Positions 27,426 to 42,240 of a stretch of DNA of 64,000 bases are shown piece by piece (position 1 is the stretch's first letter; the number at the start of each line of letters is the position of its first letter). The stretch lies in the NCBI RefSeq assembly GCF_900091555.1, contig NZ_FMCX01000001.1:620001-684000 (forward strand), given 5' to 3'. Below the pieces are notes generated by a model. It was not told where the DNA came from. It worked only from the letters and a program-made list of their open reading frames with translations, and did no database searches. The translations under genes were made by a program, and so were the position numbers. The stretch comes from Micromonospora mirobrigensis (GTDB lineage: Bacteria; Actinomycetota; Actinomycetes; Mycobacteriales; Micromonosporaceae).

Positions 27426-28838
27426 ATGGCCGCGACCACCAGCGCTCCCCCGAGTCCCGCCCCCCGCGCCGGGCAGGTCCGGGCCCGGCTGCGCCGCGCC
27501 CGCCGCCGGCACCACGAGACGTCCCTCGGCGACGTGCTCACCGACGTCTATGTCGTCGTCCTCTTCGTGGCGATGTACGGGTGGTTCGGGCTGACCGCGG
27601 TCCGCCGCTACCTCGACTCGCCGGCCGGCGTACCCGGCGACCCGGGCGAGCGGTACTGGATCGCCGTCGCCGCGGCGCTCGCCGCCACCGGGCTGGCCTG
27701 GCGGATCCTCCGGGAGGCCGGCCCCCTGCTGGTGTCGCCGGCCGCCCAGTCCTGGCTGTTCAGCGCGCCGGTGAACCGGGCGGCCCTGCTGCTGCCCCGG
27801 GCCGCCGCGCTGGTCGGCGCGACGGCCCTCGGGGCGGGACTGCTCGGGCTCGGCGCCGCCGTCGTCGCGGGCCCGGACCGGCCGGTCGACCTGCTCTGGT
27901 CGGCGCTGGCCGGGGCGGCCAGCGGAACCGTCGCCGTCGCCGGGGCGGTGGTCGCCCAGGCCGCGCCCCGGGACCCACGCTGGGCCCGGCTCGTCGACCG
28001 GGTGCTGCTCGGCTCGGCCGGCGCGGTCGCGCTGCTCGTAGTCACCGGCCACCTCCTCGACCGGCCGGTCCCGGAGCTGTCGCTGCCGCTCACCGCCGCC
28101 GTCGCCGTGCTCGGCGTACCGGTCGCCGGGTGGGCGGTCCGGCGGGCGTACCGGGCGCTCGGCCGCGTCGACCGGGCGTCCCTGATCAGCGGCGGGCAGT
28201 TCGCCGGGGCCGCCACCAGCGCGGCCGTCCTGCTCGACCCGACGATGATCGAGAACCTGGTGCAGCGCCGGCGGTGGCGGTCCATCGGCCGGGTGCGCCG
28301 CCGGCCGCTGCGCCGAGGCGGGCGGTTCGCCGTGCTGGTCGGGGCCGAGCTCCGCCGGCTGCGCCGACACCCCGGCGCGCTGCCGGTCTGGGCGGCGCTG
28401 CTGCTGACCATGTACGCCGTGGCGGTGGCGCTACCGGCCTCGGCCGGCTCCTGGCAGGTGGTGCTCGGTTACCTCGCCGCCGACCGGTTGACCGGCGGCC
28501 TGCGCACCGTCAGCCGGTCCGCCGGGCTGCGCCGCACCCTCGGTGGCAGCGACACCCTGCTGCGGCTGGCGCACGTCGTCGTGCCGGCCGTCGGCGCGCT
28601 GGTCTGGTACGCGGCGACCCTCCCGGTCGTCCGGCCGACGGTGGGTCCGGTCGACGGACTGCTGCTGGCCGGGATCGTGGCGGCCGCGTACCGCACCGCG
28701 ACCCGGCCGCCGATGCGCTACGACGGCCCGATCGTGGACACCCCGGTCGCGATGATCCCGGTCGACCTGGTCCGCCGGGTCGTCCGCGGCCCCGACCTGG
28801 TGGCCGTGCTGGTCCTGGTCCAACTCCTGCTGACCTGA
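27426..28838 (+). CDS. DUF6297-type ABC permease partner
   Basis: 470 residues, about ten hydrophobic helices (VYVVVLFVAMYGWFGL near the N-terminus, WAALLLTMYAVAVALP later). Long arginine-rich cytoplasmic loops separate them (RRWRSIGRVRRRPLRRGG). The family accompanies small ABC ATPases in actinobacteria, and I place it in DUF6297 by position and layout. Stop at 28838 is only 4 bases from the end of the convergent GNAT gene, so there is no room for a separate terminator. Confidence 0.75.
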   Translation: MAATTSAPPSPAPRAGQVRARLRRARRRHHETSLGDVLTDVYVVVLFVAMYGWFGLTAVRRYLDSPAGVPGDPGERYWIAVAAALAATGLAWRILREAGPLLVSPAAQSWLFSAPVNRAALLLPRAAALVGATALGAGLLGLGAAVVAGPDRPVDLLWSALAGAASGTVAVAGAVVAQAAPRDPRWARLVDRVLLGSAGAVALLVVTGHLLDRPVPELSLPLTAAVAVLGVPVAGWAVRRAYRALGRVDRASLISGGQFAGAATSAAVLLDPTMIENLVQRRRWRSIGRVRRRPLRRGGRFAVLVGAELRRLRRHPGALPVWAALLLTMYAVAVALPASAGSWQVVLGYLAADRLTGGLRTVSRSAGLRRTLGGSDTLLRLAHVVVPAVGALVWYAATLPVVRPTVGPVDGLLLAGIVAAAYRTATRPPMRYDGPIVDTPVAMIPVDLVRRVVRGPDLVAVLVLVQLLLT

Positions 28839-28842
28839 CGGG

Positions 28843-29352
28843 TCACAGGCGCAGCAGCATCCGGGTGTTGCCCAGCGTGTTCGGCTTGACCCGTTCCAGG
28901 TCCAGGAACTCGGCCACACCCTCGTCGTACGAGCGCAGCAGCTGCTCGTAGACCGGTTGCGGCACCGGCGCCCCGTCGATCGCCCGGAAGCCGAACGACC
29001 CGAAGAACTCGGTCTCGAAGGTGAGCACGAAGATCCGGGCCACACCCAGCTCACGGGCCGCGTCGATCAGCTCGGCGACGATCCGGTGCCCGATCCGGCG
29101 ACCCCGGCACGCCGGGTCCACCGCCACCGTGCGGATCTCGGCCAGGTCCTCCCACATCACGTGCAGCGCGCCGCAGCCGACCACCGTCCCGTCGGCGTCC
29201 ACCGCCACCCGGAACTCCTGCACGTCCTCGTAGAGGGTGACGGTGGCCTTGCTGAGCAGCCGCCGGTCGTCGGTGTACGTGTCGACCAGCCGCCGGATGC
29301 CCCGCACGTCGCCGGTGCGGGCCCGGCGGACCAGCACCGGGTCCACGCTCAC
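28843..29352 (-). CDS. Amino-acid N-acetyltransferase (GNAT), ArgA-like
   Basis: 169 residues from GTG 29352, which overlaps the DUF501 stop by 4 bases. The GNAT core has LAEIRTVAVDPACRGRRIGHRIVAELIDAA, and C-terminal FVLTFETEFFGSFGFRAID resembles single-domain glutamate N-acetyltransferases that start arginine synthesis. Actinobacteria use such short ArgA proteins in place of the two-domain enzyme. No other arginine genes are nearby, so the substrate is inferred from similarity. Coupled to DUF501. Confidence 0.8.
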   Translation of the reverse strand: MSVDPVLVRRARTGDVRGIRRLVDTYTDDRRLLSKATVTLYEDVQEFRVAVDADGTVVGCGALHVMWEDLAEIRTVAVDPACRGRRIGHRIVAELIDAARELGVARIFVLTFETEFFGSFGFRAIDGAPVPQPVYEQLLRSYDEGVAEFLDLERVKPNTLGNTRMLLRL

Positions 29353-29915
29353 TGCGCCGCCGGCACGTCCACGCACGGGCCCGCGGCCCACCACTTCTCC
29401 ACCAGCGCCAGCGTCTCGTCGCCGAACGGGTTGACCCCCGGCCCGGCGCCCAGCGCGTGCCCCAGGTGCACGTGCAGACACTTCACCCGGCCAGGCATCC
29501 CACCGGCGGAGATCCCGGCGATCTCCGGCACCTCGCCGATCGCGTCCCGCCGGGCCAGGTAGTCCTCGTGCGCGGCCCGGTAGCGCTCGGCCAGCTCCGG
29601 GTCCTCGGCCAGCCGCTCCGCCATCTCCTTCATCAGCCCCGCCGACTCCAGCCGGCTGCACGCCGCGGTGGCCCGGGGGCAGGTCAGGTAGAACAGCGTC
29701 GGGAACGGCGTGCCGTCGGCCAGCCGGGGCGTCGTCTCCACCACGTCCGGCAGGCCGCACGGGCAGCGGTGGGCGACCGCCCGGGTGCCCCGGGGCGTAC
29801 GCCCCAACTGCGCGGCCACCGCGGCCAGGTCGGCCTCGGTCGCCGGCTCCCGGTGCGGCGGGGTGACCGAGTCCGCGGCGGGATCCGGCGGGGGTACGAC
29901 AGTCACGGTGTCCAT
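29349..29915 (-). CDS. DUF501 domain-containing protein
   Basis: 188 residues. The DUF501 core starts at ~28 (ADLAAVAAQLGRTPRG) and includes RCPCGLPDVVETTPRLADGTPFPTLFYLTCPRA, with cysteines C51, C53 and C80 suggestive of metal binding, and VKCLHVHLGHALGAGPGVNPFGDE. The function of the family is unknown, but it is part of the conserved actinobacterial neighbourhood between ftsB and ppx. The proline-rich N-terminus (VVPPPDPAADSVTPP) is variable. Confidence 0.88.
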   Translation of the reverse strand: MDTVTVVPPPDPAADSVTPPHREPATEADLAAVAAQLGRTPRGTRAVAHRCPCGLPDVVETTPRLADGTPFPTLFYLTCPRATAACSRLESAGLMKEMAERLAEDPELAERYRAAHEDYLARRDAIGEVPEIAGISAGGMPGRVKCLHVHLGHALGAGPGVNPFGDETLALVEKWWAAGPCVDVPAAQ

Positions 29916-29943
29916 CTTTCGTCAATGCGCGGGTGGTGCGCGG

Positions 29944-30573
29944 TCACTTGCCGGCGCGGTCGTCGTTCGCCGCCCGGATGCTGGACCACAGGGTGTCGTA
30001 CCAGGTGTCCGGGGCGGCGGGCCGGGCCGCCGGTTTGCCCGCGCCCGCGTCCCGGGCGGCGCCGGCCGGGTCGTCCAGGACGATCACGATCTTCTCGCCG
30101 GGCTTGCCCATGAAGAACCGCTCCCGGGCCTGGATCTTGATGTACTCGTCGTCCCGCCACTTGGCGGCCCGCTCGGACAGCTCGGCGATCTCCTCGCGCT
30201 GGGCGGCCTGCGCCGCCTCCATCCGCTCGATGTCGGTCTGCTGGTCGAGATAGACGCGAACCGGATAGGTGTACGCCAGGGCGAGCGCGATCAGCACCGC
30301 GAAGAGCACGGTGGCGCGCCCGGTGAAGCGTCGGGGGTGGGGTGCGGCGAGCCGCCGGACCGTGCCGCCCGCGGCGGTACGGCGGGCAGCGCCCGGACGG
30401 CGTACGCCGTCGGTGCCCCGGGCGGCGCCGGGCGCGCGGCCGGCGGCGGCGCGCGGCTCGGCGCGGACCCCGCCCTCGCGGGCCGGCACCCGGATCCGGG
30501 CCGCGCCCGGCCGACCGGGCTGACCCGGCCGGCGGGCGGGACGCTGGCCCCCCGGTGTGCGACGCTGCGGCAT
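29944..30573 (-). CDS. ftsB: FtsB/DivIC-like septum formation initiator
   Basis: 209 residues from ATG 30573. A basic, glycine/proline/arginine-rich cytoplasmic tail of ~95 residues leads to one membrane helix (ATVLFAVLIALALAYTYPV). A periplasmic-side coiled coil follows (DQQTDIERMEAAQAAQREEIAELSERAAKW), then the family's ARERFFMGKPGEKIVIV block. It should join the division complex with FtsL and FtsQ. The long basic N-terminus is usual in actinomycetes and much longer than in E. coli FtsB. It lies 32 bases after eno. Confidence 0.88.
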   Translation of the reverse strand: MPQRRTPGGQRPARRPGQPGRPGAARIRVPAREGGVRAEPRAAAGRAPGAARGTDGVRRPGAARRTAAGGTVRRLAAPHPRRFTGRATVLFAVLIALALAYTYPVRVYLDQQTDIERMEAAQAAQREEIAELSERAAKWRDDEYIKIQARERFFMGKPGEKIVIVLDDPAGAARDAGAGKPAARPAAPDTWYDTLWSSIRAANDDRAGK

Positions 30574-30605
30574 CCTCACACCCCTCCCCCGAAGCGTGCC
30601 CGGCC

Positions 30606-33694
<3,089 letters not shown>

Positions 33695-33727
33695 CCGCTC
33701 GGGCGCTGCCAGCGCGGCCGCCCGGAG

Positions 33728-33782
33728 TGTTAAGAAGGGGCCCCTGCTCTACCGAAAGCGTTAAGAGGGGGCCCTTCCTTAC
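33728..33782. repeat. GGGGCCCC intergenic element, copy C
   Basis: Same architecture as copy B at 9893: GTTAAGAAGGGGCCCCTG, then CTCTACCGAAAGC, then GTTAAGAGGGGGCCC and CCTTAC. Its last bases provide the TAA stop (33779-33781 on the minus strand) of the DUF885 gene. It separates converging nudC and DUF885. Confidence 0.75.
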
Positions 33783-35398
33783 ACCCCGAGCAGGGTGCGG
33801 AGGTGGCGCGGCGGCGGGCAGTCGTGCGCCAGCATGTCGTCGTGCCACTCGCGCACCGACACGCCGTCCGGGCGGGCCGCGCCGATCTCGGCCATCTCGC
33901 TGTAGCCGACGAAGTACGTGGAGAGCTGCGTCGAGGTGAGCAGGGACCGCCGCCACTTGCCGGCCGCCTCGCCCTCCTCCTGGAAGCCCCGCTCGGTCAT
34001 CAGCGCCATGGCGTCGGCCTCGGTCATGTCCTCGCAGTGCACGAGCTGGTCGAGCAGCGCGTTGATGGTCATCCGCAGCTGCATCTTGAGCTGCTGCAAC
34101 CGCACCGGCAGCCCGCCGAAGCCGCGACCGACCATCAGCTCCTCGGCGTAGACCGCCCAGCCCTCGATGAAGACGCCGGACTCGGTCAGCGCCCGGACCC
34201 GGGTGTCGCCGGCGTAGCGGCGGGCGTGGGCGAGCTGGAGGAAGTGGCCGGGCATCGCCTCGTGCACGGTCAGGTTGCGGATCATGTGGTCGTTGTATTC
34301 CCGGTAGAACGACTCGACCCGCTGCGCCGGCCAGTCCGCCGGGGTCGGCGCGATGCAGTAGAAGGTCGGCAGCGGCGCCGACTCCAGCGGCCCCGGCGAG
34401 TCGCAGTACGCCACCGCGACCCCCCGCGCGAACTCCGGCATCTCCTGGATGACGCAGGGGTCGTCGACCAGGCTGACCAGGTCGTGCGCCCGGACGAAGT
34501 CGCTCGCCTCGTCCAACGTCACCGACGCCAGACCCACGATGGTGTGGTCGTCGGGGTGCTCGGCGGCGAGCAGGTCCAGCGCCCGGCGGACCGTCCCGTC
34601 GTCGGCCGACCCACCGACCAGCTCGACGGCGGCGGCGCGGATCTCCTCGGTGACCCGCTCCAGGTTCGCCCACGCGCGGCGCTGCACCTCGGCGGCGCCC
34701 AGCTCGGTGTCCAGGGTGTGCCAGAGCCGCGCCTCCCAGAGCCGGCGACCCAGCCGCGGGTCCCGCCCGGGCCCGGCGTCGGCGGCCAGGCCGCCGCGCA
34801 GCCAGGCCACGAAATCCTCCAGGGCGGCGATCGCGGCGGTGGCGGCCGGTTCGACGGTGCCGTGCAGCGCCGGCGCCTCGGCCAGCAGCCCGGGCACCTC
34901 GTCGCGGATCAGCGCGGCGGTCCCGGTGAACTGCCCGACCGCCGTCTCGACATGCACCCGGGGCATGTCGCGCAGCGTCGACCGGGCGATCGCCAGCGCG
35001 TCCGGAATGGCCCGCAGCCGGCCGGCGAGGCTCTCCAGCCGGACCTCGGCCGGGGCGAACGGGCGAGCCAGCAGGGCGTGCAGCAGCGGGCCGGGGTTGT
35101 GCCGCAGCGGGTCCCACTCGTGCGCGCGGACCTCGGTCGACTCGAACAGCCCCCGGTCGACCAGGCTGCTGAGCAGGGCGTGGTCCACCTGCTGGTCGAC
35201 GTCGAGGGAGTCGGGGTCGAGCTCGGCGAGGGCGTCGGCGGCGTCGCGGAGCATGGCCCGCTCGGCGACCAGGCCGTCCGGGGAGAGGTCCGGCAGCCGG
35301 TCGTCGTAGCGGTGGTCGCCGACGGAGGTGGCCAACCCCGGCCGGCTCTCCAGCACGGCCTCGACGATCCGCTCCGCGAGCGGCACGAAGGACTCCAT
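33779..35398 (-). CDS. DUF885 family protein (putative metallopeptidase)
   Basis: 539 residues, all-helical DUF885 fold. The zinc-peptidase-like motif NLTVHEAMPGHFLQLAHAR (HExxxGHxxQ) is intact, with a downstream glutamate in ESGVFIEGWAVYAEELM, so a hydrolase role is likely. No signal peptide. The stop codon is TAA, rare in this genome, and comes from the intergenic repeat. It lies 9 bases after mazG and so is probably the last gene of the mfd-surA-mazG unit. Confidence 0.85.
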   Translation of the reverse strand: MESFVPLAERIVEAVLESRPGLATSVGDHRYDDRLPDLSPDGLVAERAMLRDAADALAELDPDSLDVDQQVDHALLSSLVDRGLFESTEVRAHEWDPLRHNPGPLLHALLARPFAPAEVRLESLAGRLRAIPDALAIARSTLRDMPRVHVETAVGQFTGTAALIRDEVPGLLAEAPALHGTVEPAATAAIAALEDFVAWLRGGLAADAGPGRDPRLGRRLWEARLWHTLDTELGAAEVQRRAWANLERVTEEIRAAAVELVGGSADDGTVRRALDLLAAEHPDDHTIVGLASVTLDEASDFVRAHDLVSLVDDPCVIQEMPEFARGVAVAYCDSPGPLESAPLPTFYCIAPTPADWPAQRVESFYREYNDHMIRNLTVHEAMPGHFLQLAHARRYAGDTRVRALTESGVFIEGWAVYAEELMVGRGFGGLPVRLQQLKMQLRMTINALLDQLVHCEDMTEADAMALMTERGFQEEGEAAGKWRRSLLTSTQLSTYFVGYSEMAEIGAARPDGVSVREWHDDMLAHDCPPPRHLRTLLGV

Positions 35399-35407
35399 CC
35401 CCCGACC

Positions 35408-36403
35408 CTACCGATCTTCTTCCGGCCGCTCCTGCTCGGCGGCGCGGACGGCTTCGGCGTAGGCGAGGGTGGCTCGGCGCAGGGCCGCCTCGGGGTCGAT
35501 CCCGGCCTGTCGGGCGGCGGCCACGGTGGCCAGCAGGCCGGCGCCGAGTCTCGCCTCCGGGTCCACCTGGGACTCGGCCAGCGGCGGCGGGACGGCGAGG
35601 CCGACCCGGCCGGCGCGGTCCAGCACCTTCGCCGCCAGGGCCAGCGCCGGCTGGCTCAGCGCGATGCCGTCCAGCACCGACGTGCGGGTCTTCTCGGCCT
35701 GCTTGATCCGCTCCCAGTTCGCCTCGATCTCCTCCAGCGTGCCGGTCTCGGCGCCGGAGAAGACGTGCGGGTTGCGGCGGACCATCTTGTCCACCAGGGC
35801 GCCCGCCACGTCGTCCACGGTCCAGCGCTCGCCCTCGGGCAGGTTCTCCGCCAGCCGGGCGTGCAGCAGCACCTGGAGCAGCACGTCACCGAGCTCCTCG
35901 CGGAGGGCGTCGGTGTCGTCGGCGCTGATCGCGTCGTACGCCTCGTAGCACTCCTCGATCAGGAAACCGGCCAGGCTGCGGTGGGTCTGGGCGAGCTTCC
36001 ACGGGTCGCCACCCGGGGAGGCCAGCCGGTCCATCACCTCGACGGCGTCGAGCAGCCGGGCCCCCGGCGGGTCCCACGACCCGTACATCAGCTCCAGCTC
36101 GGCCAGGCCCGGCTGGCGGGCCAGCCGCAGTCCCAGCTCCCGGGCGAGCGACTCGTCGCCGCCCGGGCCGGCCAGCCAGACCGCCGTGCCGTGCCCGGCC
36201 ACCGCGTCCAGCAGGGCCTGCGTCGCGCCGGCGTCCACCACGACGACCTCGACGCCCGCCGCGCGCACGGCCGCGACCTGCTCGCTCTCCGCCCCGGCGA
36301 GGACCGGCGCGGAGCGTACGACGTCCCAGGCGGCGGCCGTGAGCAGCCCGGCGGGGAGCCGGGGCGAGGTGACCAGCAGGACGATCCGGGCGGCGCCGCT
36401 CAA
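35408..36403 (-). CDS. mazG: MazG nucleoside triphosphate pyrophosphohydrolase
   Basis: 331 residues. An N-terminal ~110-residue segment of methylase-like appearance (VVVVDAGATQALLDAVAGHGTAVWLAGPGG) precedes the MazG domain. The EExxE/ExxD motifs are seen in FLIEECYEAYDAISADDTDALREELGDVLLQVLLHARLAE. It hydrolyses non-canonical or excess NTPs to NMP and pyrophosphate. TTG 36403 overlaps the preceding stop (TTGA). Adjacent mfd and surA are its usual actinobacterial companions. Actinobacterial MazG also supports stress tolerance; that is family knowledge, not visible here. Confidence 0.9.
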   Translation of the reverse strand: MSGAARIVLLVTSPRLPAGLLTAAAWDVVRSAPVLAGAESEQVAAVRAAGVEVVVVDAGATQALLDAVAGHGTAVWLAGPGGDESLARELGLRLARQPGLAELELMYGSWDPPGARLLDAVEVMDRLASPGGDPWKLAQTHRSLAGFLIEECYEAYDAISADDTDALREELGDVLLQVLLHARLAENLPEGERWTVDDVAGALVDKMVRRNPHVFSGAETGTLEEIEANWERIKQAEKTRTSVLDGIALSQPALALAAKVLDRAGRVGLAVPPPLAESQVDPEARLGAGLLATVAAARQAGIDPEAALRRATLAYAEAVRAAEQERPEEDR

Positions 36404-37119
36404 CCCGCGTCGACCACCGCGTCGTTGCCGGCCTCGCCCAGCGGCACGCTGATCGCGGGGGTGTCACCGGAGAAGCTGAGCACCGGGAACGCCAGCGGAC
36501 GGTAGCGGGGGTTGACCGTGACGTCGTACCCGGTGACCGCCTCGGCCAGCGTCTTGCGGGTGGCCAGCGCGCTGCGCAGCTGGTCGCCGTCGAGCTGGCC
36601 GGCGGCCTGCTCCACGGTCACCTCCGGCGGGATCGCGCCGGCCTTCTTGCCGGCCGTCACCAGGGCGGTCAGCTCCTCCTGGGTGGGCGCCACCGGCTCG
36701 CCGGCCGGCACGCCGGAGAGGCAGGTGTAGAGCTCGGCGACCCGCTGCGGGTACGCCGCGTCGGCCGGCAGGCCGAACTGCTGGGCGACCTGCTGCGGCT
36801 GCACCTGCCCCTGCGCGCGGTAGCCCTTCTCCTCGCTGGCCTTCTTGCAGACGTCCAGCAGCACCAGGGTGCTGACCACCTGGGAGCGGGCCGGCAGCCG
36901 CGAGGCGGCCGGTGCGGCGGACTCCTGACCGGCGGGGGCCTGGGTGGGCTCCTGCGTCGGGAGCTTCCCCTTCAGCTCGTCGAGGATGGTGGTGACCGCA
37001 TCCTCGGTGATCCGGTGGTCGCCGACGTACGCGGCGACACCGGGCTCGGTACGGCAACCGGAGAGGGCGACGAGACCGACCGCCACGCTGGCGACGGCGA
37101 CAAGACGGCGAGCACGCAT
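36400..37119 (-). CDS. SurA N-terminal-domain lipoprotein
   Basis: 239 residues from ATG 37119 (GTG 37128 possible). Signal peptide with lipobox LVALSGCRTE. The mature region AAYVGDHRITEDAVTTILDEL is the start of a SurA/foldase N-domain. A proline/glutamine linker (PTQEPTQAPAGQ) and a helical body follow; the peptidyl-prolyl isomerase (parvulin) domain of true SurA is absent. A role in folding exported proteins is possible but only by similarity. Lies between mfd and mazG. Confidence 0.8.
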   Translation of the reverse strand: MRARRLVAVASVAVGLVALSGCRTEPGVAAYVGDHRITEDAVTTILDELKGKLPTQEPTQAPAGQESAAPAASRLPARSQVVSTLVLLDVCKKASEEKGYRAQGQVQPQQVAQQFGLPADAAYPQRVAELYTCLSGVPAGEPVAPTQEELTALVTAGKKAGAIPPEVTVEQAAGQLDGDQLRSALATRKTLAEAVTGYDVTVNPRYRPLAFPVLSFSGDTPAISVPLGEAGNDAVVDAG

Positions 37120-37174
37120 GACGGTCACTCTCTCACGCCCGCCACCCCGCTGTGACGCCGCCCACCCCGACCGG

Positions 37175-40822
<3,648 letters not shown>

Positions 40823-40952
40823 GTGATCATCACTTCCAGAGGATCGACGCACGGCGACTACCCCGCGTCCAGCAGAACGGGGGGTTGCCTCGTCGAGCCT
40901 ATCCCCCTCCCCGGACAATCCGGGCCCACCCGCCCCGCACCCCACCCACGCC

Positions 40953-41018
40953 CGCAACGCAACGCAACGCGCCCACCGTGCCCGCGCCGCGCCGCCCCTC
41001 ACCCTCACCCTCACCCTC
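40953..41018. repeat. Short tandem repeats upstream of mfd
   Basis: Three CGCAA units (about 40953-40969) and three to four CTCACC/CCTCAC units (about 40997-41018). They lie in the 361-base gap between mfd and the divergent cyclase gene, within GC-rich sequence without a clear promoter. Confidence 0.5.
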
Positions 41019-41021
41019 GCC

Positions 41022-41151
41022 CAAGATCCGCGCAACTTCTTGGAAAGAGTGGCCTCCATCGCCGGGATGACGACACCTTCCATGAAGTAGTGGGACCGGG
41101 ACCGGGTGGGCTCGGAGCGTGGCAGGCACGGGCTCCGCGGAAAGGATCTTG
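41022..41151. repeat. Nested inverted-repeat element between mfd and cyclase gene
   Basis: Outer arms CAAGATCC (41022-41029) and GGATCTTG (41144-41151); inner arms near 41033-41046 (ACTTCTTGGAAAG) and 41081-41094 (CCTTCCATGAAGT), inverted with two mismatches. The central part holds TGGCCTCCATCGCCGGGATGACG. Size and position suggest a REP-type element. Confidence 0.5.
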
Positions 41152-41183
41152 ACCGGTCGACGGGGGCGTGGTGCGGTGGGGGG

Positions 41184-42095
41184 ATGACGGAGTACCGGGC
41201 GGTGTTCGACGCGGAGGTCGTCTTCGCGAACGGTGGCGGGCTGCGGACCGACGGGTTCCGGCTGGACGTGCCGGGGCCGGAGATCACCGACGAGGAGTTG
41301 GCCGCGCTGCTGGTCCGGCATCTCGGTCTGCTGATGGTGGCCGAGGTCCGGATCAGCGACCGGTCGATCGTCGAGGAGCCGCACGAGGGCGGTCGGGGCG
41401 TGTCCGGGCTCGGCAGCGGGTCCCGCCGGCGGCTGGTCGAGCTGAGCCACGTGATCACCGACGGGATGGTGACCCTGCCCGGCTGGCAGCCGCCCCGGAT
41501 CACCGACTGGCTGACCCGGGAGGAGTCCCGGGCCAGGTACGCACCGGGCACCGAGTTCCACGTCGCCCGGATCGACATGATCGCCAACACCGGCACGTAC
41601 GTCGACGCCCCGTCGCACCGCTGGGCGGACGGGGTGGACCTCACCGGTCTCCCGCTGGACCGGCTCGTCGACCTGCCCGGAGTCGTGGTCCGGGTGCCCG
41701 CCGGCACCTCGGCGGTGGACCGGCTGATGCTGGCGCCGTACGACGTGGCGGGGCGGGCGGTGCTGGTGCAGACCGGCTGGGACGCCCACTTCGGCACCGA
41801 CCGGTACGCCGCCCCCGACGCGCCCCACCTGACCGGGGACGGCGCGGACTGGCTGGTGGAGGCGGGGGCGACCCTGGTCGGCATCGACTCGGTCAACATC
41901 GACGACATGAGCCCGGCCGCGGCGGGCGAACGCCCGGCGCACAGCGCCCTGCTCGCTGCCGGGATCCCGATCGTGGAGCACCTCACCGGGCTGGCCGCCC
42001 TGCCACCGGAGGGCTTCCGGTTCACCGCCGCGCCGCCCCGGGTGTCCGGCATGGGCACCTTCCCGGTACGCGCCTTCGCCGTCGTCGACGGCTGA
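41184..42095 (+). CDS. Cyclase/kynurenine-formamidase family metal hydrolase with N-terminal extension
   Basis: 303 residues from ATG 41184 (GGTGGGGGG upstream). Residues ~1-75 form a separate small beta/alpha domain (AVFDAEVVFANGGGLRTDGFRLDVPG). The cyclase-family domain follows: ELSHVITDGMVTLPGW, HVARIDMIANTGTYVDAPSHRW (HxGTHxDxPxH-like, here NTGTYVDAPSH), and AERPAHSALLAAGIPIVEHLTGL. The second position of the usual GTHxD motif is tyrosine, so the metal site is somewhat unusual. Kynurenine formamidase or another amide/ester hydrolase is possible. In other genomes the N-terminal domain can be a stand-alone protein. Confidence 0.8.
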   Translation: MTEYRAVFDAEVVFANGGGLRTDGFRLDVPGPEITDEELAALLVRHLGLLMVAEVRISDRSIVEEPHEGGRGVSGLGSGSRRRLVELSHVITDGMVTLPGWQPPRITDWLTREESRARYAPGTEFHVARIDMIANTGTYVDAPSHRWADGVDLTGLPLDRLVDLPGVVVRVPAGTSAVDRLMLAPYDVAGRAVLVQTGWDAHFGTDRYAAPDAPHLTGDGADWLVEAGATLVGIDSVNIDDMSPAAAGERPAHSALLAAGIPIVEHLTGLAALPPEGFRFTAAPPRVSGMGTFPVRAFAVVDG

Positions 42096-42240
42096 GCCGA
42101 CCCGGGCGGGTCACCTCGACGCCCACCTCGGCGTCCACCAGGGCTTCCGGACCGGGGCTGGACGCGGGGCGCCCCGGGCCGACACTATTCCCTTCTGGGA
42201 ACGATCAGTCGCCACGGCGACGAGCACCCTGGGGGGGACC

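Noticed and set aside
40823..42058. Upstream extension of the mfd frame by ~410 codons
   Set aside because: It runs antisense through the cyclase gene and intergenic repeats; Mfd homology begins at the ATG 40822.
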